A stretch of 64,000 bases of DNA from an uncultured Oscillospiraceae bacterium. Lineage in GTDB: Bacteria; Bacillota; Clostridia; Oscillospirales; Acutalibacteraceae. The stretch lies in the NCBI GenBank assembly GCA_902492045.1, contig CABUKB010000001.1, positions 1 through 64,000 of the forward strand, read 5' to 3'. A program made the translations under genes and the position numbers. Positions within the stretch are counted from its first letter, which is position 1. Each line of letters starts with the position of its first letter. Below, piece after piece: positions 44,601-52,687 of this stretch. The notes beneath the pieces were generated by a model, which did not search any database, was not told the origin of the DNA, and saw only the letters and a program-made list of their open reading frames with translations.

Positions 44601-44715
44601 GGCCTAAAATGGCTACGAATTCGTTTTCCCGGAACTGCAGGTCAATCCCTTTGAGCGCGTGGACCTTTCCGTCCCCAGCGGGATAATCTTTTGTAATATT
44701 CTTGAGTTCTAACAC
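41692..44715 (-). CDS. MacB-like ABC protein (ATPase fused to FtsX-type permease)
   Basis: A 1,007-residue fusion. The ATPase (1-235) has GPSGCGKTT, MSGGQMQRVAIARA and LADEPTGALD. A first membrane segment (near 285-305) leads to a large extracytoplasmic region (about 310-875), partly helical. Three C-terminal membrane segments form an FtsX domain (SVQERTKEIGILRAIGASKRNV). Such proteins couple ATP hydrolysis to extracytoplasmic movements, often in peptide-antibiotic resistance. I place the start at GTG 44715 (MLELKNITKDY): the ATG 42 bp upstream lies inside the predicted -10 box. The promoter carries the element shared with the exporter at 50930. Confidence 0.9.
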   Translation of the reverse strand: MLELKNITKDYPAGDGKVHALKGIDLQFRENEFVAILGPSGCGKTTMLNIIGGLDQYTSGDLVINGRSTKDFKDRDWDTYRNHSIGFVFQSYNLIPHQTVLQNVELALTLSGVSKAERKKRAKEALKKVGLGNQLNKKPSEMSGGQMQRVAIARAIVNSPDIILADEPTGALDTETSVQVMDILKEIASDRLVVMVTHNPDLAERYATRTIRMLDGEIIGDSAPLTQEEINEEQDAAISRKETREKGKKPSMSFATSFGLSLKNLFTKKKRTALVSFAGSIGIIGIALIFAVSQGTTAYINTLQEDTLSSYPLTLESQNMDMGTLLQTFMGKASSTSEHENDAVYQKAMVYELVNSLNHMDAGDNDLKAFKAYLEEELKKETEDPESLSNAVSGVQYTYDMDLLVFTKNVDGTVIQSDTKALLQDLLMEYFGTDLSSILNMSEEYGMADSMEAISSLSPVGSTVLWQEMLAGQNGELISPVLEKQYDVIYGSWPTAYNEVVLVVDENNEVDDLTLYALGLKSKKDIDALAQAAFNQESIEIPEQQWSYEDICGMEFRTVFNADCFTREESTGRYLDLRDTQAGMKYLYDNGLDLKITGIIRPNEDAVSTMLSGTIGYTSELTEYVIENSRNAAAVQAQLDSPSTDIFTGLPFPENTGNLSDQEKAEEFLAYIASLDEGKKASAYLEMMSLPSQDELDAMVSQALGNVTRADMEEVMSQALSQQIGMSEEEIDGYISAMSDEELTGLFTEAVTEQAKTQYAEQVQAQLSGMSDTQLAAALDAALPNYTQEQLVNYYDGVLVFSDSSYEDNLVKLGYMDLDDPASISIYASTFENKEIIENAIAAYNESVDDLSEIHYTDYVGLMMSSVTSIINAITYVLIAFVAVSLVVSSIMIGVITLISVQERTKEIGILRAIGASKRNVSSMFNAETLIIGFVSGVLGVLITYLLCIPINLILHSLTGISGLNAFLPVPVAIALILISMLLTLIAGIIPSKSAAKKDPVVALRSE

Positions 44716-44752
44716 AGGAGTCTCACGACCTTTCGATCTTGGAATGAACGAT

Positions 44753-44785
44753 AGCATAATACCGCTTTCTAAACTGAAACGAAAC
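44753..44785 (-). promoter_or_regulatory. Promoter and putative response-regulator site of the MacB-like gene
   Basis: GTTTCGTTTCAGTTTAGA (minus strand, 44768-44785) is followed by TATGCT (44753-44758), 15 bp after its TTTCAG. The same 18-mer with the same spacing to a -10 box occurs at 50852-50884. GTTTC and GTTTA are 11 bp apart start to start, the spacing of OmpR-type tandem sites. Confidence 0.65.
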
Positions 44786-44949
44786 AGGCGCCGCCTCGAT
44801 ATCTGTGAGCCTGTGCAGGCAATAGCTCCATCTTTCGCCCCGTTCTCCAGGAAAACACGTTTCGGCGTTTTCCTTGTAAATTCGACTTTGTATGAATACG
44901 GCCGCAGACATCAGAACAAGTCTGATTCTTCGATATCCACATATCGGGA

Positions 44950-46767
44950 TTACGCCTCCAGTATCCGCATGAATTCCTCGCCGGTAATCGTTTCCTTTTC
45001 ATACAGGTACTGGGCCAGTTCGTCCAATTTATGGCGGTTTTCCGTCAAAATCTGAATGGCCTTTTGATGTTCCCGCTTGACCAGCCCGACCACCTGTTGG
45101 TCGATCTGCGTCTGGGTATCCGCAGAACAGGTCAGGGAGGCATCTCCGCCGAGATACTGGTTATTCACCGTTTCCATAGCCACCATGTCAAACTCCTCGC
45201 TCATGCCGTAACGGGTGATCATGGCGCGCGCCAGCCTGGTGGCCTGCTCGATATCGTTGGAAGCGCCGGTCGTGATGGAACCAAAGATAACTTCCTCGGC
45301 CGCCCGTCCGCCGGTCAGCGTGGCGATCTTGTTTTCAATCTCTTCCCGGCTCATCAGGTAATGGTCGCCTTCCTCCACCTGCATGGTGTAGCCCAACGCC
45401 CCGGAGGTACGGGGAACGATGGTGATTTTCTGCACCGGTGCGGAGTGGGACTGTCTGGCGGCTACAAGGGCGTGGCCGATTTCGTGATAGGCCACGATCC
45501 TCTTTTCCTGGTCGGTGAGGATAGCGTTTTTCCTCTGATAGCCCGCGATCACAACTTCGATGCTTTCCTCCAGGTCTTCCTGAGAAACCACTTTTCGGTT
45601 TTCACGGACGGCCCGCAGGGCGGCTTCGTTGACAATGTTGGCCAGCTCTGCGCCAGAGGCGCCGGAAGCCATACGCGCAATCCGCGCAAAATCCACATGG
45701 TCGCTGAGTTTGATTTTCTTGGCGTGGACCTTCAGGATTTCCTCGCGTCCCTTCAAATCAGGGAGTTCTACCGGCACCCGGCGGTCAAAACGCCCGGGCC
45801 GCGTCAGGGCGGGGTCCAGAGACTCCGGCCGGTTGGTGGCCGCCAGCAAAACCACGCCGCTGTTCTCCTCAAAACCGTCCATCTCGGTGAGCAGCTGGTT
45901 CAGGGTCTGCTCCCGTTCATCGTTCCCACCGATATGACCGTCCCGTTTCTTGCCGATCGCGTCAATCTCATCAATGAATACAATGCAGGGCGCCTTTTCT
46001 TTTGCCTGCTTAAACAGGTCCCGTACCTTTGCGGCCCCCATGCCCACAAACATCTCCACAAATTCGGAACCGGACATGGAGAAGAACGGGACATTGGCTT
46101 CGCCGGCCACGGCTTTTGCCAGCATGGTTTTGCCGGTACCGGGAGGCCCTATCAGCAAAAGGCCCTTCGGCATGGCAGCGCCCACATCTTTATACTTCTG
46201 GGGGGTGTGAAGATAATCCACAATTTCGGCCAGATTCTCTTTTGCTTCATCCTCACCGGCGACATCGGAGAATTTGATGCCTTCTGAAGATTTCACATAA
46301 ACCTTGGCGTTGCTTTTTCCCATGCCGAAGGCCATGGAATTTGGCCCGCCGGCGCGCCCCATCATCTTTTTGGACATAAATTGTCCGATGCCTACAAAGA
46401 TCAGGATGGGCAGCACCCAAGTGAGCAGAAAACTCAGGAGAGGGGACATCTGCTCAATGATTTCGCCGGAGAACTTGGCGCCGGATTCCCAAAGCCTCTG
46501 GGCCAGCTCCGGGTCATCCACCATACCGGTCTTATAAACTTGAGTGTTTTCTTTATCGGTAAAAACGATCTGGTTTTCCTGTGCCTGAATTTCCACCTGG
46601 CCGATTTCCTTTTCGGCGGTCATGGTCATAAAGGTGCCGTAATCCACTTCTTTAATCTGCCGTTGCAGCAGCCAGGGCATGGCCAGAAAATTAAATAGCA
46701 GCAGGATCAGCAGAGCGATCCCATAATAAAAAATCAGGGGTTTCCTCGGGCGCTTCACTTCATTCAT
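44950..46767 (-). CDS. ftsH: ATP-dependent zinc metalloprotease FtsH
   Basis: A 605-residue membrane AAA protease that degrades misfolded and regulatory membrane proteins. Two membrane segments (about 10-32 and 108-130) flank a small extracytoplasmic domain. The AAA module has Walker A GPPGTGKT (near 206), Walker B CIVFIDEIDAIG and the second region of homology ATNRPESLDPALTRPGRFDR. The zinc protease motif is HEIGH (near 428). The length is near the family norm. No strong promoter was identified; the coiled-coil gene lies 160 bp upstream on the same strand. Confidence 0.96.
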   Translation of the reverse strand: MNEVKRPRKPLIFYYGIALLILLLFNFLAMPWLLQRQIKEVDYGTFMTMTAEKEIGQVEIQAQENQIVFTDKENTQVYKTGMVDDPELAQRLWESGAKFSGEIIEQMSPLLSFLLTWVLPILIFVGIGQFMSKKMMGRAGGPNSMAFGMGKSNAKVYVKSSEGIKFSDVAGEDEAKENLAEIVDYLHTPQKYKDVGAAMPKGLLLIGPPGTGKTMLAKAVAGEANVPFFSMSGSEFVEMFVGMGAAKVRDLFKQAKEKAPCIVFIDEIDAIGKKRDGHIGGNDEREQTLNQLLTEMDGFEENSGVVLLAATNRPESLDPALTRPGRFDRRVPVELPDLKGREEILKVHAKKIKLSDHVDFARIARMASGASGAELANIVNEAALRAVRENRKVVSQEDLEESIEVVIAGYQRKNAILTDQEKRIVAYHEIGHALVAARQSHSAPVQKITIVPRTSGALGYTMQVEEGDHYLMSREEIENKIATLTGGRAAEEVIFGSITTGASNDIEQATRLARAMITRYGMSEEFDMVAMETVNNQYLGGDASLTCSADTQTQIDQQVVGLVKREHQKAIQILTENRHKLDELAQYLYEKETITGEEFMRILEA

Positions 46768-46926
46768 ACTATCGGTTCCTCTCTCTCATCTTGGTTGGAC
46801 TCTGGGTTCGTTTCTCTATCCGTATCAGACAAACATGCCTGTGTTTTTGCATATTCTGAAAAGCACCTCTGCAGCCAGGGTGACGGCCCGGACACGGGCC
46901 GAGAATGGTTCCTAACCCTTTTCTTT

Positions 46927-47376
46927 TCAAGGGGTTTTTTCTCCATCCTGTTCTTCGCAGGTCATTTGTAAATCAATGGCGGTCATAGCGGCGATCAACG
47001 CGTACCGAGCGGACTGGACGGCAAAATCCACTGCATATTCCGCATAGAGGGAGGCGGCCTCCGCCTGATCCTCGATCCGGGTGTTAGCCTCGCTGTGAAG
47101 GTATTCCGGAAGCTCCCGCTGCAAAATATTTTTTGCCTGATGAAGGTAATGAAGCTGCGCATCGGAAAGAGCCGCGACAGCCTTTGACCGGCTGTTTTTT
47201 ATGTTGTTCTGCAGTGTGATCTCTTTGCTTTTGTATTCGTCCTTGACGCGTTGCAGCTCCGACTGAAGTTTTTGGTGATCCTGCTGCTGGCAGATTTGAA
47301 GCCTGCTCAACATCTCAGCGTACTGCTGCTCCAATTCATAAAGTTTAATTGAAAATATGCCCTGACTTAATTTCAT
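46927..47376 (-). CDS. Coiled-coil protein of unknown function
   Basis: A 149-residue protein, almost all helical: a long coiled coil (about 10-100, LYELEQQYAEMLSRLQICQQQDHQKLQSEL in part) and a C-terminal helix-rich, Ala-rich region. No membrane segment is seen. The start at 47376 is chosen because AAAGGAG lies 12 bp upstream; the frame stays open further but has no site. It lies upstream of ftsH on the same strand and is divergent from the HdeD-like gene. Confidence 0.7.
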   Translation of the reverse strand: MKLSQGIFSIKLYELEQQYAEMLSRLQICQQQDHQKLQSELQRVKDEYKSKEITLQNNIKNSRSKAVAALSDAQLHYLHQAKNILQRELPEYLHSEANTRIEDQAEAASLYAEYAVDFAVQSARYALIAAMTAIDLQMTCEEQDGEKTP

Positions 47377-47476
47377 CGCATAAAAATCTCCTTTCTGACA
47401 TCGCTTTCTGTACGGTCTGCCATGATTATGGCAGATTTGTTCCTTTTGCGATATGGACAGTTTCGATGATGTGTGC

Positions 47477-47527
47477 TGACAAAAACGCGAAAGTGTCAAA
47501 AAGATTGACACTTTCGCGTTTTTGTCA
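47477..47527. other. 23-bp perfect inverted repeat between divergent genes
   Basis: TGACAAAAACGCGAAAGTGT plus CAA pairs perfectly with its complement across a 5-nt AAAGA loop. T-runs follow on both strands, so it looks like a bidirectional terminator. However, it lies upstream of both flanking genes, and its right end overlaps the -35 box of the HdeD-like gene. Confidence 0.85.
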
Positions 47528-47550
47528 TGATAGAATTGGAATATTATAAA
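47522..47550 (+). promoter_or_regulatory. Promoter of the HdeD-like gene
   Basis: TTGTCA (47522-47527), 17-bp spacer, TATAAA (47545-47550). The -35 box is the outer end of the long palindrome, so occupation of the palindrome would block it. Confidence 0.7.
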
Positions 47551-47619
47551 GTGCCAGAGAAAGGCCGTATCTGATAAACTAAGTACAGATTCATAAACAG
47601 GACAAAGGAGGCACGCAAA

Positions 47620-48159
47620 ATGAAAAGAAGATCTATGTTGGGGTGGGGAGAACTCGTTGTCGGAATCCTGCTGATTCTGTTGGGAGTTTTTACATTTGTC
47701 CGCCCCTCCAGCGCACTGACCGGCATCGTTTTCCTTTACGGGATTCTAGCCATTGTAACTGGGATTATGGATATCGCGTTTTATGTAAAGGTGGAAAAGC
47801 ATACCGGTTTTGGCCCGGCAGTCTCTCTGGTCACCGGGATTTTAAGCCTGATTGCTGGCATCTTGCTTTTGATCAACCCAAACGCCGGAAAATGGGTTCT
47901 GACGATTCTGTTCCCCCTCTGGTTTATCACCCACTGTATCTCGCGGCTGACCCATCTGCCGGTTATCCGGCTGACGGCGGGGACGGGATACTATTACCTC
48001 ACCCTGGTCATCAATATCATCGGCCTGATTTTAGGGATATTTATGATTTTCAATCCCTTCATCTCCTTCCTATCCGTCAGCTATGTAATCGGTGGATACC
48101 TGTTGCTTCTGGGCATTGACCATATTGTATTGGCGGTAAGCAAGGTTGGCATGCGGTAA
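47620..48159 (+). CDS. HdeD-like (DUF308) membrane protein
   Basis: A 179-residue membrane protein with six predicted helices in the paired arrangement of the DUF308/HdeD family: GELVVGILLILLGVFTFVRP, LTGIVFLYGILAIVTGIMDI, and repeats of G-I-L-L-I-x-N-P type (GILLLINPNAG, GIFMIFNPFIS). In enteric bacteria HdeD is linked to acid stress; the role here is unknown. AAAGGAGG precedes the ATG. Confidence 0.87.
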   Translation: MKRRSMLGWGELVVGILLILLGVFTFVRPSSALTGIVFLYGILAIVTGIMDIAFYVKVEKHTGFGPAVSLVTGILSLIAGILLLINPNAGKWVLTILFPLWFITHCISRLTHLPVIRLTAGTGYYYLTLVINIIGLILGIFMIFNPFISFLSVSYVIGGYLLLLGIDHIVLAVSKVGMR

Positions 48160-48299
48160 GCGGGGTTACGCAGCTCCCGGCAAGCGGATTTGGAGTGAAC
48201 GCTAGAGCCATACGGTGCTTCTCCATCTCCGCGCAAAGGCAGGGCCTTGGAAACCGGGATACCCGCCCCGCTATGTGATCGAAGCAGAGGGATAAAGGC

Positions 48300-48337
48300 G
48301 AAAAGAGAAGCATACAAAAGCTGTATGCTTCTCTTTT
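48300..48337. terminator. Bidirectional terminator
   Basis: AAAAGAGAAGCATAC pairs with GTATGCTTCTCTTTT around a short loop. It directly abuts the stop codon of the TetR gene on the minus strand. Confidence 0.9.
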
Positions 48338-48338
48338 A

Positions 48339-48869
48339 TTATTCAACAATATAGTTGGGCAAAATACGGCAAATCTGTTCCGCCAGCTTTCGGGTATCGG
48401 TTCGTTCCTGTGCCAAATTGCGGAGAATCGTCCCTGTGATGCCAAAGGCAAAGAAATCAAGGGCGATATCCAGATCCGCATAGCTCACGGAAAGAGTCGG
48501 ACCTCTCGCTTTCAGCGTCTCTTCAAAGAATGAACGGGCCGTCATCATAAACAGATGCTCCATTTCTCCCCGCCGTTGGGAATCCAGAAGCTTGCGAAGC
48601 AGCACCTTGTTCTCCAAAATAGAGGAAATCAAAACATCGAGAGCTTCTTGCGGCGTGTCTTTCTCAAGGCTGCGGGAGAGAATGTCCTGCAGCGCCTTTT
48701 GAGTTGACCATTCCACCACGTCCATAATGTCCTGAAAATGGTAGTAAAAGGTCTGCCTGGATATGTGGCAGGCGTCAATGAGGGATTTTACCGTCACCTT
48801 GTCGATCCCTTTCTGTTTCACCAGGGTTGCGAATGTCTCCGCGATGATGTTTTTCATCTCAACAGGCAT
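48339..48869 (-). CDS. TetR-family transcriptional regulator
   Basis: A 176-residue TetR-type regulator. The helix-turn-helix is VTVKSLIDACHISRQTFYYHFQD (about 26-48), followed by a helical ligand domain of the DhaS/AcrR-like type (GTILRNLAQERT near the end). The start at 48869 has CGGAGGAG 8 bp upstream. It lies 26 bp after the kinase stop, so regulator, kinase and TetR form one unit on the minus strand. It may give a second input to the divergent ABC exporter. Confidence 0.88.
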   Translation of the reverse strand: MPVEMKNIIAETFATLVKQKGIDKVTVKSLIDACHISRQTFYYHFQDIMDVVEWSTQKALQDILSRSLEKDTPQEALDVLISSILENKVLLRKLLDSQRRGEMEHLFMMTARSFFEETLKARGPTLSVSYADLDIALDFFAFGITGTILRNLAQERTDTRKLAEQICRILPNYIVE

Positions 48870-48895
48870 AGATATCTCCTCCGAATAGTATCCTT

Positions 48896-49957
48896 TCATC
48901 CAAGGGGCAGGTGGACCGGCAATTCCACAGAAAACGTGGTTTTTCCGGACTGGCTGGAAACTCCCATCCGCCCGTTATGCAGTTGGACGATTTTCTGCGC
49001 GATGGATAAGCCAAGTCCGTTTCCCTCTGTGGAGTGGGAACTATCCGCCTGATAAAACTTCTGGAAAATCCGGACCTGATCGGCCTCACGGATTTCCGAA
49101 CCGGTATTGCCTATTTCAACCGTGAGAATCCCCGGCTGTTCCCGGATTTCAATGGAAACTTCTCCCTGCTCCGGTGTGAATTTGATGGCGTTGTCCAAAA
49201 GATTGATCCATACCTGCTTGAGCATCTCTTCATTCCCGGAAATCATATATTCCTCAAAATCCACGGTCATCTGCAAATTCTTGCGGCTCCATTTTTTCTC
49301 CAAAAGCAGTACGCAGGTGCGAAGCTGCTCGGAAAGGTCGAATCTGGTAATATCGGTCAGGATGTTTTGGTTTTCGATCTTTGTCATGTTCAGAACATTG
49401 GTGGCCATGGCTGCCAGCCGGGCGGATTCCTTTTCGATGATCTCCAGATATTCCGCCTGCTGCTCTTTGGGCACACCGCCTCGATTGAGCAGCTTGGCAA
49501 ATCCCATAATGGACACAATGGGTGTTTTAAACTCATGGGAAAACCCGTTAATAAAATCCGAACGAAGCATCTCGGTGCTTTCCAGTTCCCCGGCCAGAAG
49601 ATTGAAACTTTCCGACAGGTTTTTGCCGAGAGGCGTGTCGCCCAGATCAATGCGGGTCTCGTAATTTCCCTCTGCAAGCTGCGCCATCCCCTCCACCAGC
49701 GTGTGGACCGGGCGAAGAGGGACACGGCTGAACAGCAGGGTGAGCACGGTGCTGACCGCGATACTGGCAAGGATGAAGATCAGGATGGTAACAGGAAAGA
49801 AGCTCTTTTCCCGCATCAAGGGCGATAATACCCCGGCTTGGTATAGCATATAAATACCTGCGCCGACAATCAGCATGGTAACGACCAGAATGCCGAATAT
49901 TATCAGGGTGAACAAAAGCCGAACCTGCCATTTGAACGGCCTTTTCTTAGACCTCAT
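48896..49957 (-). CDS. Sensor histidine kinase (HAMP-HisKA type)
   Basis: A 353-residue kinase: two membrane segments (about 12-36 and 52-75) with a very short extracytoplasmic loop, HAMP (75-130), HisKA with phospho-acceptor His in NGFSHEFKTPIVS (near 145), and the ATPase with N box NLLDNAIKFT and G2 box GNGLGLSIAQK. The tiny sensor loop is like intramembrane-sensing kinases that follow a partner ABC transporter. Its ATG overlaps the response-regulator stop (ATGA). It probably controls the MacB-like protein and the divergent exporter. Confidence 0.92.
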   Translation of the reverse strand: MRSKKRPFKWQVRLLFTLIIFGILVVTMLIVGAGIYMLYQAGVLSPLMREKSFFPVTILIFILASIAVSTVLTLLFSRVPLRPVHTLVEGMAQLAEGNYETRIDLGDTPLGKNLSESFNLLAGELESTEMLRSDFINGFSHEFKTPIVSIMGFAKLLNRGGVPKEQQAEYLEIIEKESARLAAMATNVLNMTKIENQNILTDITRFDLSEQLRTCVLLLEKKWSRKNLQMTVDFEEYMISGNEEMLKQVWINLLDNAIKFTPEQGEVSIEIREQPGILTVEIGNTGSEIREADQVRIFQKFYQADSSHSTEGNGLGLSIAQKIVQLHNGRMGVSSQSGKTTFSVELPVHLPLG

Positions 49958-50628
49958 ACCTTCTTCACCGCCTTATATCCGAGCCCCCGCACAGAGACGA
50001 TTTCAAACTCCGGCCAGTCCGCAAACCGTTTGCGCAGCCGCCCGATATGGACGGTCACCGTCTCCCACCCCGTGTCGCTTTCCATCCCCCAGATTTCATC
50101 CATCAGCTGAATGCGGGTGAAGATCTGGCCGGGATAGGAGAGCAGCTTATACAATAGCTGAAATTCTTTTTGCGGCAGCGTTTGGGTCTGACCGTGGCCG
50201 GTAACGGAAAAAGAGGCATAGTCCAACACCACGTCGCCGATGACGATTCTGTTTTCGCTGACAATCCTGGCACGGCGAAGCAGCGCCTTGATACGCAGCA
50301 GCATTTCCTCCTCGTCTACGGGCTTGGTCATATAGTCGTCAATCCCAACGAGAAATCCTCTTTTCCGGTCGGCGGGCAGCTGCTTGGCGGATACCATCAG
50401 AACCGGCAGATCGTTCCGGCTGCCGCGAAGCGTTTTGGTAAATGCATAACCGTCCATCTTCGGCATCATGATATCCAGTACAACCAGATCAACGTGCTCC
50501 CGGTCCAGTATCTCCAGCGCCTGCTCGCCGTTTTCCGCTTCAGACACCTGATAGGATTCCGCCTCCAGTACGGCTCGCAGCAACCGCCGGGTGTTTTTAT
50601 CATCATCGACTACTAAAATCTGGACCAT
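49954..50628 (-). CDS. OmpR-family response regulator
   Basis: A 224-residue regulator. The receiver domain (1-115) has VVDDD and phospho-acceptor Asp near 53 in VVLDIMMPKMDG, with Lys in MTKPVD. A winged-helix output domain (about 130-224) shows LPQKEFQLLYKLLSYPGQIFTR and GWETVTVHIGRLRKRF. The start at 50628 is favoured by TAGGTGA 5 bp upstream; a GTG three codons earlier is possible. The shared element at 50852-50869 and 44768-44785 is its likely binding site. Confidence 0.93.
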   Translation of the reverse strand: MVQILVVDDDKNTRRLLRAVLEAESYQVSEAENGEQALEILDREHVDLVVLDIMMPKMDGYAFTKTLRGSRNDLPVLMVSAKQLPADRKRGFLVGIDDYMTKPVDEEEMLLRIKALLRRARIVSENRIVIGDVVLDYASFSVTGHGQTQTLPQKEFQLLYKLLSYPGQIFTRIQLMDEIWGMESDTGWETVTVHIGRLRKRFADWPEFEIVSVRGLGYKAVKKV

Positions 50629-50851
50629 GTTCGTCACCTACACATGTGCTTTGTCAGGCGTGGAGAACTCCGAAGGCAGATGGACCCTTCTGGATCGCTT
50701 TTGCCGGAGTATACGATTCTCCCCTGCAGGAAAATAGAGGCCGGCAAGTTCCAGGTTCAAGTACACTTTAATAGGTTTGCCGATAAAAGTCAAGGAAGGG
50801 CGACATGGCTGTCCGCCGTGTCGAATGGCATCGGACAGAAAATCCCCGGCA

Positions 50852-50884
50852 GTTTCGTTTCAGTTTAGATTCGCCTGCTATACT
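50852..50884 (+). promoter_or_regulatory. Promoter and putative response-regulator site of the ABC exporter
   Basis: GTTTCGTTTCAGTTTAGA (50852-50869) with TATACT (50879-50884) 15 bp after its TTTCAG, mirroring the MacB-like promoter. It lies in the 300-bp gap between the divergent response regulator and the exporter, so autoregulation is also possible. There is no good independent -35 box, which fits an activator-dependent promoter. Confidence 0.68.
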
Positions 50885-50929
50885 GACGCAGATTCAATAA
50901 ATACAGTCCGAAGAAAAGGAGCCTATGCG

Positions 50930-52687
50930 ATGCTGAAACTGCTCAAGCAATTCACAAAAACAGAGTGGATACTGGCGGCAGCAGCCTTTGTCCTGATCTT
51001 TGTCCAGGTCTGGTTCAACCTGACAATGCCGGATTACATGTCGGAAATCACCACCCTGGTGCAAACGGAAGGAAGCGAGATGAGCGCCATCCTCATCGCC
51101 GGTGGGAAAATGCTGCTCTGCGCTCTCGGAAGCCTGGTATCGGCCGTGCTGACCACTATCTGCGCGGCACGGATTGCCTCCAACTTTTCCGCCAACCTGC
51201 GGGGGCAGATTTTTGACAAGGTGCAGTCCTACTCCATGGCGGAAATCGGGAAGTTCTCCACCGCCAGCCTGATCACCCGTTCTACCAACGATGTGATGCA
51301 AGTACAGATGCTGATCGTGATGGGGCTGGAGGTGCTGCTGAAAGCGCCGGTCACCGCCGTCTGGGCGATCTGCAAGATTGCCAACCGCAACTGGCAGTGG
51401 ACCACGGCCACCGGTGTGGCTGTGGTCGTCTTGCTTGCCGTGGTGGGCGGATGCATCTTGCTGGCGATGCCCAAGTTCAAAAGGCTTCAGGCCCTGACAG
51501 ACAATATCAACCGCGTCACCCGGGAAGACCTGACGGGCCAGCAGGTGGTCCGGGCCTATAATGCAGAGGGCTATCAGGAGAAGAAATTTGCCGCTGCCAA
51601 CGATGAACTGACAGGGACGCAGCTATTTGCCAACCGCACCATGTCCGTGCTTTTCCCCGGCGTTCAGCTGGTGATGAGCGGCCTTTCCCTCGCCATTTAC
51701 TGGATCGGCGCCTATCTGATTGAGAACGCGGGGATTATGGATAAGCTGCCCCTGTTCTCGGAAATGGTGGTTTTTTCCCAATATGCGATCCAGGTCGTCA
51801 TGTCGTTTATGATGCTGGTTATGATCTTCGTATTGCTGCCCAGAGCCTCGGTTTCCGCCAGGCGTATCAACGAAGTGTTGGATACGGAAACCTCTATCAA
51901 GGACGGCCGCGTTACAGAAGGACAGCCGGGGATAAAAGGGGAAATCCAGTTCCAAAACGTCAGTTTCCGTTATCCGGATTCGGAGGAAAACGTGCTGACC
52001 AATATCTCCTTCACCGCCCGTCAGGGGGAAACCGTGGCGTTTATCGGCTCGACCGGCAGCGGCAAAAGCACACTGATCAACCTTGTTCCAAGGTTCTACG
52101 ATACCACGCAAGGCAAGGTGCTGGTGGACGGCGTGGACGTACGGGATTATACACAGGCAGCCCTGCGCAATAAGATCGGCTATGTTTCTCAGAAGGCCAT
52201 CCTGTTCGCCGGCACGGTGCGGAGCAATGTGGCCTATGGCGACAACGGGAAAAACGGTTTTCTGGATTCGGATATCGTGGATTCCGTCTACACGGCGCAG
52301 GCAAACGACTTTGTAGAAAAAATGGCGGAAGGCTACGACGGGTATATCGCCCAGAGCGGTTCGAATCTCTCCGGCGGGCAGAAGCAGCGGCTGTCCATAG
52401 CCCGCGCGGTCTGCCGCCGTCCGGAAATCTTTATCTTTGACGATTCCTTCTCGGCACTGGACTATAAAACCGACCGCACACTGCGGCAGGCGCTGGATAA
52501 GGAATGCGGGGACGCCACCCGTCTGATTGTGGCGCAGCGGATCGGTACCATCCGAAATGCGGATAAAATCATCGTACTGGACGAAGGTAAGGTGGCCGGT
52601 ATGGGCACTCACGAGGAACTGATGAAAAATTGCAGCGTCTATCAGGAGATCGCCCTGTCCCAGCTCTCAAAGGAGGAATTGGCGTAA
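50930..52687 (+). CDS. ABC exporter half-transporter (degenerate ATP site)
   Basis: A 585-residue exporter half: six membrane helices (about 15-310) and an ATPase domain (about 340-580). Walker A is GSTGSGKST and the signature is LSGGQKQRL. Walker B reads IFIFDDSFSALD, with Asp in place of the catalytic Glu, as in the degenerate half of heterodimeric exporters. The start at 50930 follows AAAAGGAG; the frame is open upstream without a site. It overlaps the next gene by one base. Confidence 0.93.
   Translation: MLKLLKQFTKTEWILAAAAFVLIFVQVWFNLTMPDYMSEITTLVQTEGSEMSAILIAGGKMLLCALGSLVSAVLTTICAARIASNFSANLRGQIFDKVQSYSMAEIGKFSTASLITRSTNDVMQVQMLIVMGLEVLLKAPVTAVWAICKIANRNWQWTTATGVAVVVLLAVVGGCILLAMPKFKRLQALTDNINRVTREDLTGQQVVRAYNAEGYQEKKFAAANDELTGTQLFANRTMSVLFPGVQLVMSGLSLAIYWIGAYLIENAGIMDKLPLFSEMVVFSQYAIQVVMSFMMLVMIFVLLPRASVSARRINEVLDTETSIKDGRVTEGQPGIKGEIQFQNVSFRYPDSEENVLTNISFTARQGETVAFIGSTGSGKSTLINLVPRFYDTTQGKVLVDGVDVRDYTQAALRNKIGYVSQKAILFAGTVRSNVAYGDNGKNGFLDSDIVDSVYTAQANDFVEKMAEGYDGYIAQSGSNLSGGQKQRLSIARAVCRRPEIFIFDDSFSALDYKTDRTLRQALDKECGDATRLIVAQRIGTIRNADKIIVLDEGKVAGMGTHEELMKNCSVYQEIALSQLSKEELA

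Noticed and set aside
45031..46287. 418-codon plus-strand frame opposite ftsH
   Set aside because: FtsH motifs on the minus strand are unmistakable; the plus product has no recognisable domain.
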